Below, one piece after another: positions 17,690 to 32,070 of a stretch of 64,000 bases of DNA (its first letter is position 1; every line of letters begins with the position of its first letter). Source of the stretch: Rotaria socialis. Taxonomy: Eukaryota; Rotifera; Eurotatoria; Philodinida; Philodinidae. The stretch is taken from the NCBI GenBank assembly GCA_905331475.1, contig CAJNYU010001910.1, positions 62,001 to 126,000 of the forward strand, given 5' to 3'. The notes beneath the pieces are model-generated. The model did not search any database. It was not told where the DNA came from and saw nothing but the letters and a program-made list of their open reading frames with translations. Made by a program: the position numbers and the translations under genes.

Positions 17690-18058
17690 ATGACAGATAT
17701 TCAACATGAAATTCAAACATCAGAAGGAACGAATGTACAAGTAGAGCAAGCTCGAAAGAAACTCTACGATTGGCTTAATAAACCTATGCGTGTGTCAATA
17801 GTTGATGGACGTGTTCTTGTTGGAGTCTTACTTTGTACTGATCGTGATCAAAATCTTATCTTAGGTAATTGTAATGAATACATTGGTTCACCAAGTGAAC
17901 AAGAAGAGTTTCGTGTACTTGGTCTTGCACTCATACCTGGTCAACATATTAAATCAATTTATATTGATGAAAACACCTCATCAATACCTAATCATTCAAA
18001 TATATCAATTACGAAAATCAATGATCATATGTTAGATGATGATAAAAGTGATTGTTAA
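17690..18058 (+). CDS. NAA38: NAA38 (LSMD1), NatC auxiliary subunit
   Basis: An Sm-fold auxiliary subunit of the N-terminal acetyltransferase NatC (with NAA30 and NAA35), acting at the ribosome. One exon of 122 aa. The Sm-like core is clear: KKLYDWLNKPMRVSIVDGR, then LCTDRDQNLILGN and VLGLALIPGQHIKSI, as in animal LSMD1. The tail is short, acidic and divergent. The start at 17690 follows directly on an AG acceptor (TTTCAG|ATG), so the 5' leader must come from a cis-intron or a trans-spliced leader. The next gene begins 106 bp downstream with no AATAAA between. Confidence 0.9.
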   Translation: MTDIQHEIQTSEGTNVQVEQARKKLYDWLNKPMRVSIVDGRVLVGVLLCTDRDQNLILGNCNEYIGSPSEQEEFRVLGLALIPGQHIKSIYIDENTSSIPNHSNISITKINDHMLDDDKSDC

Positions 18059-18164
18059 TTTTATTTTTGTTTTTGTTTTCTTGCAATTTTAATCGATCTT
18101 TTTTGTTTTCTTCTTTTGTATGTATTTGATTCGCTTATGATTTTTCCTTTTGCCCTTCAGATAG
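18059..18164 (+). promoter_or_regulatory. 106-bp T-rich intercistronic spacer with 3' splice acceptor
   Basis: Pyrimidine-rich and lacking AATAAA; it ends CCTTTTGCCCTTCAG|ATAG-ATG. It looks like the outron/acceptor of a trans-spliced downstream cistron, paralleling the acceptor abutting the NAA38 start. Rotifers are known to trans-splice leaders; its use here is an inference. Confidence 0.4.
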
Positions 18165-18922
18165 ATGTCTTGTCAGAAAGGTAACATCGGTAGAACACGC
18201 AAACAAAAATATCAAAATGTATCAAAATTTAAAAATAATATGTTTGATACAAGTAAAATGACCAAAGAAATCAATGCCATCGAACATAAAGGTGTTTGTG
18301 ATCATTGTAAAGGAGTTCTTGAATGGAAAGTACATTATAGAAAATATAAACCATTAACACAAGCAAAGAAATGGTAAAGATTCATTTAAATTTTATTAAA
18401 TATTACAATTTATATTCGATATTTTAGTGTTCGTTGCCTGGAAAAAAATGTTATTCGCGCTTATTACATCATGTGTGATGATTGCGGAGCTAAAGATAAT
18501 CTTTGTTGTAAATGTGGACTAAGTCAAGATGCACCTATTCCGTAAAAATCAGCATTATGTATAGAATAAATATAATATTAGATAATATTGTGTATTGCAG
18601 ACGACCTGTTCCTGCTGTTGAAGAAGAACGCGAACAAGCAGAATTTGAAGTTGATATTAAATTTCTTCGAGAGAGACAAAGACGTATGTTTATTAATACA
18701 TATTTTAATAATAATAAAAAAGACAAACAAAAAAGAAACAATTCTCATTTTTTTTTCTACCTAGGTAAATTTCATCGATTAATGAAACAAGGAATGTCCG
18801 GCGAAGAAGCTCTAGCAAAACTCAATGTTACTCCGAACAAACAAGCGAATGGTGGTGATGGCGAGGATGATGAAGATGATGATGATGATGATTCGGATCT
18901 CGATGAAGATAATTCAACTTGA
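18165..18922 (+). CDS. C9orf85: C9orf85 homologue (DUF2039 zinc-binding protein)
   Basis: Exons 18165-18373, 18428-18541, 18601-18683 and 18765-18922 join to 187 aa. The N-terminus (MSCQKGNIGRTRKQKYQN) and the Cys pairs CDHC, CVRC, CDDC and CCKC match human C9orf85, a small conserved eukaryotic protein of unknown function with a putative zinc ribbon. The C-terminus is a long Asp/Glu run, also seen in the human protein. AATAAA lies at 18979-18984, inside the last codons of the convergent Mab-21 gene; the two stop codons are only 51 bp apart. Confidence 0.9.
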
Positions 18923-18973
18923 AATGCAAAAGAGAAGAAAAACAATATATACATGTTCTTGTTATTGTTGTTT

Positions 18974-21331
18974 CTAAGCAATAAACAGATCATCAAATAA
19001 CGAATTGAAATATTGTATAAATATCGACCAATATGAATGAATAAGTAGAGATGGTTCTTTTTCACGTACTAATGATAAATATTCGAGGACTATTTGAACA
19101 TTGTTTTCTTGATATCGATAGAGACAATCAAGTGTTAATGGTCGATGAAATTTTACTGCATTAGTATAGTCTAATTGTCTTTTGTATGTTTTGATACCGT
19201 ACGATAACTGTTGAATAACAAATACATGAGTATTAAGAATTGTTTGCATTAAATCTGATTTTGATGAATGAAGATTTTGTAGAAAATTCGATTGGTATTG
19301 AATAAGATAAATTAAATGATAAAGATATAATGATGATTTTGGCAAAAGATAAATAGAAAATTTTTTAAAATCTGAATACGTCAGTTTAATAGATATGGTA
19401 TTAATTAATGCCGTCGAACTGTTTTCTTCATTGTATAGATTATAATTTGAATTAAAGTAATGAGGAATAGATTTTGTTTGAAGACAATTTAAAAGATAAT
19501 CAATAAAATGATGTACAAGACTAAATAAATCACAGGTTATAAATGAGTTGGGAGAGTATTGTTCAAAGAAATAGAAGAGTGTATGTTTAAAAATTGCAAA
19601 TGACAGTTGTCCTTGTGTTCTTCCATTTAAATAATTCCATAAGATTGTCGCAAAACGTACATGTCCATCAGACATTGTATGGACAAGTTGAGCTTCTAAC
19701 GCCGCATATGAATAAGACCACGACGAGTTTGATAATGATTGAAGTTGTTTTTCGCAAGTAGAACATTTTTCGTTTGTCAATATTTCCTGGTCGTTACCAT
19801 TGAATCGAATGAAACAAGTATTTTTAAATAAATTTTCTACATTGATCGGCCAGAAACGCGTGCGTTGCTGATATGTTGAACGTATTTCTTGTGGCCACGA
19901 TTGAAGACGTAGAACAATGTAAAAAGACGTCTGATCAACATCAAAATCATAGGAATAACTTAATTTTGAATTGTTCACAATTATTTGTTGAATTCGATTT
20001 GAATGTTTCCGTGAAATAAATCCAAAACTATTATTATTATTGATTTCATTAAAACATGTTTGTACTAAATTATACGTGACATTAGCAAGCAAAAATGAAT
20101 GTAAATGATTATTGAATTTTGAACCAGAAATTAATAATGAACAATGATCACAAGATGATAATAACATTTGCGGTACATCTTTTGTATTATATGTTATTGA
20201 TTCAAATTCATTTGGGCGAATATATTTCGTTAGATAAACAAGCTTTTTATCTTCATCAAAGATCAATGATGGCGTATCGAATTGTTTTAAATCTCTACAA
20301 TGTATTTTATGTAATACGATTATAAAGAAAGATTTACTACTTACTTTAAATTTATACATTCGAGTTTGTTATGTTCGATTAGTATTGTTTTTGTTCGACG
20401 ATGAACTCGAATAAAATCTTGTTGTAGAACATCATCAATAGCAGAACTGAGTGTGTTACAATTATGAATTATTGTATTTTGATGAAATTCACTTAGAAAT
20501 AAATCATTTTTACAACGTGAAGAAGATATTGGTAGTACGATTGAGAATATTTCATTTGTAGATTGATTATCAAAGTAGTATTGTTCATTGGAAGGTACAA
20601 AGTGAAATCTACTACTATTTATTAATTGATACGATGATAGAATCGGATTAATTTCAGATGATGAACAAGACGACGAAAGAATAATTTGACCTTGAGACGA
20701 GAATGATGTTGTATTTGACGAAAATGAAGATATTGATGAATCGGAAAGTGTTGGCGAAGGTGCCGTACTACTGCCGGATTCTTAAATAATCATTTAAATA
20801 AATAAATCTAATCATTGAAATGTTATTTCATCTACCTGACAATATTTCTTGCGTAAAGGTCAAAACTTCTTTATTGTTACTTATTTCTTTTTCTTTACTA
20901 ACGAAGTGTCCCATTGCTGAGTCTTGTTGATTTGTTATTAACGTACCTGAATTGACTACATTATTCTCACAAAAGTCTAAAACATCATTACTCAATTTAA
21001 ATGTTTTACATTGAATTGATAATTGAATCGGCGATAACCTTGCCGACGTATTCGTGAATAAAAATTGGTCTTTTCTTACTGTTGTGGCTAACGATAAGGG
21101 ATATTCAACGGCATTCTTTTCATTTTGTTCATTATGATTAAATAGAATATCAGATTGTTTTACATTGTAAAAACGAGCAATATGATTACTAGTTTGGTTC
21201 GATGATGGTGGTCGATTTGATTTTATAGTTAATTGATTATTACTGCGTAATTTACTAGTGGAAATTATTGAGGAAGAATATTGATGATGTTTCTTTTGTG
21301 CATGAGATTTTTTACCAATACAGTTACCCAT
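18974..21331 (-). CDS. Mab-21-domain protein with N-myristoylation-type start
   Basis: Minus-strand exons 21331-20836, 20780-20345 and 20294-18974 encode 750 aa. The start MGNCIGKK fits an N-myristoylation plus palmitoylation signal, predicting membrane attachment. About 230 Ser/Asn-rich residues follow. The C-terminal half looks like a Mab-21/cGAS-type fold: RLQSWPQEIRSTYQQRTRFW, then a Cys cluster (CSTCEKQ), then SWSYSYAALEAQL and LSFAIFKHTLFYFFEQ, the WR-SFS-E and K-LLF-E elements of the family. The nucleotidyltransferase G[SG]...[DE]h[DE] motif is not recognisable (NEIFSIVLP at the expected place), so catalysis seems unlikely. The family call is by pattern only. The 5' side has an acceptor (CGTTTTAG) and probably a UTR intron. 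Confidence 0.7.
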
Positions 21332-22585
21332 TTTTATAAATGATTTAAATTAACTAAAACGAAATGTAGAAAGAATAAAATCTAGAGTTTCGATGATATT
21401 TCAATTTTCAAAGGCAAAGCCATACTATTTACAGAAGAGAAATTCATATCGATCTACAAACGAATGAATATATATATATATATGAGCTTTCGAGTGTGTC
21501 GCGTACATGTACACATAGAAATTATGGTTTCTTTCTCTTTCTCTTTTATTTGAACTAACAATAGTATAGTGCGTGTTTATTCATTGTCCTTCACTCTCTT
21601 TACCTATCACTATTACACGAGTAAAACTTATTGTTATTGTTTTATGGATGAATATTCAACAAGCAGAGACTTGAATGCTTGTATGCTCATGCACGCTCAT
21701 ATAAATGAACTTTTCGTATTCTCTTTTATCTCACCTCCTTTCCATTTGTCATAAAAACATCATAGGAAATATTCAAGATGTTTCGATTAAACATAAATAA
21801 ACTGTCATAGTACTAATCAATTGATAACCTTCGGCTAAAGACAGAGAAAAGCTTTTTACTTCTCAATAACATATAATTTATATACGTATATATATATGTG
21901 TGTGTTCTTAAGTGAGATCAACATGTAACACCCTGCATAGTAAGTATACATATGAAGAGAGAAATCAAAAACTAATGTACTAACTACTATGTCATATAAT
22001 AAAATATGTAACACAAAACAATATGATTACATATTGAACAGCAGGTAGTTTAATCTACTAAATAAAGAAAATTTCATTATACGTACATACTGTGTTTTGT
22101 AGAGAAACAAATCAAATTGCCAAAAGATTTCTTTTTATGGTCGTAATCATTATTATTATGAGAGAAACATAAATAAACTTATGAACATACATGTTGTACA
22201 AACGTTATATGTAACTCGAAGTGATTCTTATAAGTAGATTCTGAGTATAAGCATTTGTTGTCTTTATTTCTTTTCTTTTCTTATGTCACATTTGGTCCCT
22301 AAGAGCACGAATATGTAGCACCTGCTCATTGATATTCAAAAAGAAAAAAGAAAAAAATTTAATTCTATGCAAATTTCCATAGCAAAAGACAATAGAACAA
22401 TGAACAACAATAACATGAGGTATTTTTGATTAAAATGATAAAAGAAAATTAGATGTTACAGTATATATCTGATTGTATGTTCGTGTTTAATAAATAAAAT
22501 TTAAAAAAAAACAGAAGAAGAAAGGAAAAAAGGTGACAAAAAGAAACAATTTAGTTACAATACGACTATCATTAAATGAACTGAC

Positions 22586-22720
22586 CTCGAGATAATGTAG
22601 CGACATTCATATCAATGAGGCTTTTGATTTTTGTTGAAGGCGGTTCTCCTTTCTTTTTCTTTTCTTTTAATTCAAAGCATCTGTCAACACACTTCAAACA
22701 TCGACTATTATGACAAATAT
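22586..22720 (-). other. Candidate orphan internal exon (Cys-rich, Lys-rich)
   Basis: On the minus strand a 135-bp segment is open throughout between an acceptor (AACTATAG) and a donor (GAG|GTCAGT), with entry and exit phase both 1. The peptide contains CHNSRCLKCVDRCFELKEK and later IKSLIDMNVATLSRG. The C-x2-C-x3-C spacing recalls the end of a nuclear-receptor zinc finger, but the match is weak. No neighbouring exon was found within reach, so this may be part of a gene with long introns or a fragment. Confidence 0.3.
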
Positions 22721-25127
22721 CTATAGTTCAGTATTCGTCTGCTGTCAAATAATTTAAAAAAAAGATTATGCCTTCAGTGTCATATCATTGTTTGTCTCAT
22801 GCTTAGCTATTTTCTTTGAAATGCATGTATGCATATATAATATGAGATTTTAGTTTCTACATACTTACTACCAATGTGTCCTAGAGAAAATGTCTGATCA
22901 TTATATATTTATTTATGATATGATGATGTTACATAGATGACAAACGAGAAAGCAAGACAAACCTTGCAATAAGAGCTAATGGCAGCGAAGAAATTACGTC
23001 AATCGTAAATTACGTATTGAACCTGTATGCGTCTGTCAATTTTGGGTGAGTTGAAAAGATCATGTCAACATATACCATAATGGTCAACCAAACAGACATT
23101 GATAATGGTTATACAATGCATAACGAAGATGTTTACATATATATTCTATGAATGTCTACGTCCCATAATATATATATACGTATATATAAGTATATGCATG
23201 AATGAAGAACTATATCCACCTGGTCACTTTCTTTTATTTTTATGTAAACTCAAAAAGAAAAATTATTACATCATGATTGGTTTCATTCTATAGACACGTA
23301 AAATTAAAATAGGAAGAGACAGACCGGCAGACGTAGACAGATAAAAAGAAAAAAATAATGCAAGCTGTTGCTTTTGTTATATGACTAAATGAATACGAAA
23401 TCATTACTAAATGTAATCTATATTAAAAACAACTGATACGTAATGATAGACATTTTCTTAAGCAATTAAGAGGAAAATTATGGAAAAAAACGAACAAAAA
23501 ATCCTACCTTTGATTTAATTGTCGTATGACTTACTTGTTTGTCACAACAGTAAGAATGTTTTGAGAAAGATTTGTCTATTCTCTATCGTTTCTATGTTAG
23601 ACTTTAATGGATTAATAGTTATACGATGTCAAACGTGATCAAAAGCATATTTGTGATTGTTACTCGATGGCTGTGATATATGACACTGATTTTTTGTGTC
23701 AGATCACATTCATCAAAATTTCACCAAAAGATAGTCTGTCTTTGGTATGAGTTCGACATTGTTTATATAGAGTATGTCCATATGTCTAACATTGAATACC
23801 TTCACCAAGGACACGTGCCTATAGAAAATATTTGTTATAGATATCATAGAATTGATTCCAATAAAATCCAGAACTATTTCGCCAGAGAAAAATAGACTAT
23901 TTATTTGTTCTTGAACAATATTTTGTTGTAGAATAAAAACTCACGGGACTTCATCCTGTAAAATAAATCAATAATAAATAACACGAGAGAAAATATAATA
24001 AACAAATGCCAAGAAAACAGTTCGGTAGTAAATGAGAATGCAAAAACGATGTATGCATTGAGAAAATGAATTCAGGATGATTTCTATGTGTAACTCAGTT
24101 ATATTTTATAGAATTTCTGTCACAATCAACATGTGAAATATTGTGATGAATTTTAAATGGTCTTGAAGTCATTGCCAACGGTGTGAGTAACAGATCATAG
24201 ATACGAGGATAGTTTTTTGACAGTTTGGCAGAAATTCATTTAGTATAAAAATCTATGATGGGACTTATCAGATTTTATTTTCGTCTAGTTATAGAGTGGT
24301 ATTCTGTTTAGTGTATCAATGATTACATCACTAATTATTATGATATATATATATATATGTATATATTTCTAAGTTAGATTTCGAATAGATAAATTTAAAG
24401 ATTAATATTTACATGCACAGCATGCTGATATTGAGAGAAATAAATCGAAAAAATAATCGATTGTTCGAACTTGTATTCTAATTAATTTCTTTTTATTGAT
24501 TTTGTTTACATGCTTTCAATGCTTAGGAACGGAATAGTTCAGATTTTCTAAAAAAATCTTTTTAGTAAATGCTTTCTATGGTTTTATAGAGAGCTGAATA
24601 TCATCATATCGCTCAATTTTGCATATCCGTTATCTAGATATAAGACAAACTTTATTTTACTTTAGTCAGACCACTATTTTTATATGCATTGGTTATGAAA
24701 ATTTGAACATACTGTTTCGATTAAAATCATAGCGTATGAAATCGAACACACAGTGAGATTGTTTTAGAAAAATCATAGTTGTTGATTTTCCTATTTGCAG
24801 TGAAATAAGTAAAAGTTTCATTTACAACAGTTTCATGCAAGATTAAGTTGTTTTCTCTTATTTTAAGAGTATGTGAAATTTTTACGTGATGCTCATACTA
24901 GAGATTTAACAATACAAATCGAATGATTCATCTTTGAACACCCGAAAACCTTATTCTCACAGAATTAACAGATGTATATGAAGAAGTACCTATAGATTTT
25001 TATCTTCATAGGTGCATACATTGAACTGAATGTTAATTAGTTACTGTGATTAGTTCATTAAGAAAGGGTGTTAGCGCAGCCCTTTTGAGGCTAAAATTGT
25101 TAGCTCGTATATTTAACAATGCCAGAG

Positions 25128-25188
25128 ACTAGTTTCTATGGCCTGTAATGGTACCGTAAGCTAGTCACTATGGTCTGTAATGGGTAAG
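25128..25188. repeat. Short direct repeat (24 bp x 2)
   Basis: Two copies of a CTAGT..CTATGG.CTGTAATGG unit lie about 35 bp apart, matching in about four fifths of positions. Further GTTTGTAAT fragments recur up to the G-run at 25291. It may be the end of a degenerate repeat element. Confidence 0.4.
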
Positions 25189-25290
25189 CATTGCCTTTTC
25201 GTGTAGTTTGTAATTAAAAAAGGAAGAAATAGCAGCCTAATTAGTCAAGCTCCTAATTAGTGCAATTTTTAACTCATTAATGTTTGTAAT

Positions 25291-25307
25291 GGGGGGGGGG
25301 GGGGGGG
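25291..25307. repeat. G17 homopolymer
   Basis: Seventeen G in a row followed by CCC, exceptional in this AT-rich sequence. The length may be unreliable in the assembly. Confidence 0.9.
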
Positions 25308-28300
25308 CCCAAAAATCTCGCTTTTAAACTTACACTCAGCATTTTCTTCGAAAATATATGTGAGTTCCACAAAAAGCCAGAAAAGTGGTCTTTGCATTTC
25401 GGGTTCTCGAGCTATATTTGATTCATGAATTTGTTTCTGTATAAATGGTTACCATTATTAATTTGAAATACAAAATTTCGTCAGAATTTTTTCAGTGTGA
25501 TTAAAAATTCTTTCGTTTGTTGTTCAAGAATAAGCAATATTTTACGACACATCAATCCAGGAGGAGATAGTAGTATTTTGGTAATAAGAAAAACAAAATT
25601 GTTTTAGGAACTATACAGTTATATCGAACATTTTATCGATATACTATGCACAACTGTTGCACATATCTATCAACAAATTAATCTACATGGCTTCGCTTCT
25701 AATGATTAATTATCCATAGTATATAAATATGAAGCTTTATCTTGTACTATCGGTAACGTCTTGTTTTTTGTAGAAATATAATATAATGATATTACGATCG
25801 AAGAATGAGTATATGTAAACGAAATCTATGTCTACAATAAAAAGATTTTCTTAAAGGCTTTCTTTATTTATTGAGTGTCTATTTATAGAAATGCAAAGAC
25901 GAGTCCTATAGAAAAACAGATTGAATAAAAAGAAAAACTTCAATGTAAATCATTTAAAAGGTATGTCTAAAAATGGAAGTCCGACAACTGACAAATCACT
26001 TTTAACTCGAGACTACCTGCATTATGAAGACCTAAGTAAGCCATGAATACCTTGAATAGAGAGTGCGTCCTTGAGCACTTAAGACGAAAATGGTGCATTT
26101 TAGAGGTATTGTACAAATGAATGCTGTAGCTCATTTAGAAAACCTAAAACAATTAAGTTTTGGACATCATCTAAAAATTTTGTACAGACACCATCAATCT
26201 GATCTGAAATATTAACGAAAAGAAACATTCTGTTAAATGGTTACGTCTATGCAAAGTGCCAATTTAAAGTTCAATGCGCCCCGTTTCTGCTGCTCTAGAG
26301 GTTTGCAGCGAGTTAACATGAATATATTCGACTACAAGCTCGTGCCTTTTGTTTTTATGTGCATGTGCATGAAATACAGAAAAAAAACTTTATTCGCTAT
26401 GCTTAACACATGTCGTATTAGTTAAATTATAATTAATTTTTTGTTCCGAAAAATATATTGTTTTATATAGATATGCTTGATAATCGACGTTTTGTTTACG
26501 TTATAAATGTGTTGTATATTCTGGAAATTTATATGACGGACTCGTTTGACTAGTGGCATAATTCTTATGAAACAATTTGATAGAAGAGAGACACAATTGT
26601 ACGTGAATTCTGAAGAAGAATACGATTTTAACGAAATCTTCGTTAATGTTTTTTTTTTTTTATTGAAATAATACTTAATATATGTAATCATGAGCAATGA
26701 GTGGTTTCGTTTCAAGCGTGTCAAATTATAATATGTCTAAGTCAGGTTTGTGAGTAATTTGTTTCCGCAAATGAACTTTCCCTATTTGATCGAATAATTA
26801 CACTTGTAAACAGGCATCATAATTTAGCATACTGCACCCTATCAGATAGTTGACTATCAAATAGTTATCAACGGTGTACAAGACGATGACATATGTGCGT
26901 CACAGTTATTCGAGATCACAAAGCATATCAAAGCGAATAGTAAATAATGCTGTTTTTGATCGTTTCAATGAATTGACTCATAGTCTGCGATATTTCAAAT
27001 AAATGAATGAGAAGAAACAAAACAAATGTGTTCGTATGGTTGTCCTTTCAAACAATAAATGTTCATAGATATATAGAATTCGTTCAATTGCACAAAATAA
27101 TCATGGCAGAAAAATAGACTATGACGTATTTTCACATAGAAGAAGCCATGATTATTGTTTCAAATCAATAATTTTAAAATATTCCATAGGATATATGTTT
27201 TCTAACAGTTGATTGTCACATCACAACAATATAACTCTTTCAGAACTCAAGCAGACAATCTGATCATTGAATTTAAAGCATAATCATCTAAAGATATCTA
27301 TGAAAAAGATAATAATATCATGTTGTTGAGAACATCTCTTTCCACTATCATAGAAAAAAATCAATTGATAAGGATAATTGATTCTATTGTTTATTGAATT
27401 TTAATTGCCAAAACAGAAAAATTGATTCTTACTTATTTTTTGCCGTTAAAAATTCGACTTTTTGTTTTTCCATAAGAAAAGATTCATTCATGCATAAAAA
27501 CGCCATTTCGAACCAACCATCTTGACAAAACAAACGTGTCACTTGTTTCTTTTCTCGTGTATATTTTTTTATATACACAAAACTTTTCTTGAGTGGAAAC
27601 TTAATCTATTAAACGCCGCCTACTCTTCAATTGCTTCCGGCTGTCTGGTTGCGCTTATGCACACGCTTTCAGCTTCATCGATCGATTTTAGGTGTATATA
27701 TATATATATATCATATTGCTAACTGTCTGTTATATCTATCCTAACATGACAACATCCATCTGTCAACGAATAGTATACATATAGAAACGATCGGTACTCG
27801 TTCGCATTTTTTTTTGATTCCCTTCATGTCTCAGGAGAGTTTCCAATGGCTGTTCATAAATTAATGTTATAAATATGAAATGAGATCGACGGACAGCAAC
27901 CAATGTACAATGACCAAAATGATCGCATGTTTCTTTTTGCCTACATTAACACTCATTCGTCGTTGTCGATAATCAAACTAGTTCAAAGCATGCGCGAACA
28001 CATGTATAGAAGTAAAATTCAGTTAGCTTTCTCTTGTTTTATTTATGGAAATCGCATCATCACATGGATCATTTTTTCTTTTTGAGACATATAAAAAGAG
28101 TCAAATAGGCTTGATTAAAGGAAAAAGATCTATCTATTGCTGCAGGGAGTGACAACAATATCAAGGCACCCTAATAGCTCGTCTATCTTCCTTTTTTTTT
28201 CTATAGAAAGTTAATTATGATCATGCAAATGCGATGCATTGCACCGGCTGTTCAACGATTTTCTCATTATTAGAAGAAAGCATAGTTCACAAAATACGAT

Positions 28301-28522
28301 ATGTTGATTCATTCTTTGTTTTGCATACTGCAACAAAAAGAAAAGAACGAGGAAGAAGAAAGTTAACTAATTCATTAAGTTCAAAAAGAACAATCAGATA
28401 TTTATCATTCTTATATTATCCCATGCACAACAAAAAAGTTATTATTGATGTTTTTTGTTTTTGTACAATACTTTTTAAAAAAGTGAACAGAAAAGAAAAT
28501 TGCATTTAGATAATTAAAGCCA

Positions 28523-28541
28523 CACACACACACACACACAC
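28523..28541. repeat. (CA)n microsatellite
   Basis: A CA dinucleotide run about 100 bp past the EBF stop codon. Confidence 0.85.
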
Positions 28542-28634
28542 GCACAAAAAGTCATATGCACGCAAATACAACGAACGAGAGAAAATAAATATATAGAGAT
28601 GAAGAAAACAAATTGAATAGTGATAGAATATAGT

Positions 28635-31794
<3,160 letters not shown>

Positions 31795-31983
31795 CTGTGA
31801 ACAAACAAAATATAGGATTATCTCAAGAGAATCTTAGATTTTTACTTCATAGTTAAGATAGTTTGACTAGAGCCAAGAGAAAAGATTCTCAGGTAAATGT
31901 CTCTTGAGAGAGATATTTAGATACTTAAGAAATATGCTCTCAGTTCTATTACTGCTATTCTATTCAAACAATAAACTACATAC

Positions 31984-32070
31984 CGTATGGATTCTATGGT
32001 TGAGAACAAAAATCAACTCCGGCTGAAGCACCAATTCTTCTTTGACGATTGTTTATGTCACGACGCACCA
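31984..32070 (-). other. EBF: Upstream (5' UTR) exon of EBF with an in-frame TAG
   Basis: Bounded on the minus strand by acceptor TTCTTTTACAG and donor ACG|GTATGT, in phase with the first coding exon. The frame is open except for one TAG at 31996-31994; after it AATCCATACG joins to give NPYDPFMQ. No ATG is present, so it is most simply 5' UTR with translation starting at 31786. A former coding exon with a nonsense change is the alternative. Confidence 0.45.

Larger units (their letters stand above)
21332..28634. other. 7.3-kb gene-poor region between Mab-21 and EBF
   Basis: No confident gene. It contains several (TA)n microsatellites (near 21470, 21885, 23170, 24340, 27695), a G17 run at 25291, a (CA)n run at about 28523-28541, and one exon-like segment (22586-22720, minus). 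Plus-strand ORFs at 27522-27722 and 28234-28509 have no recognisable domains. It may hold introns, UTRs or enhancers of EBF, a developmental regulator. Confidence 0.5.

Noticed and set aside
25065-25115. A-box-like GTTAGCGCAGC suggesting a tRNA-derived SINE
   Set aside because: No B box (GGTTCGA) at the proper distance and no tRNA fold.
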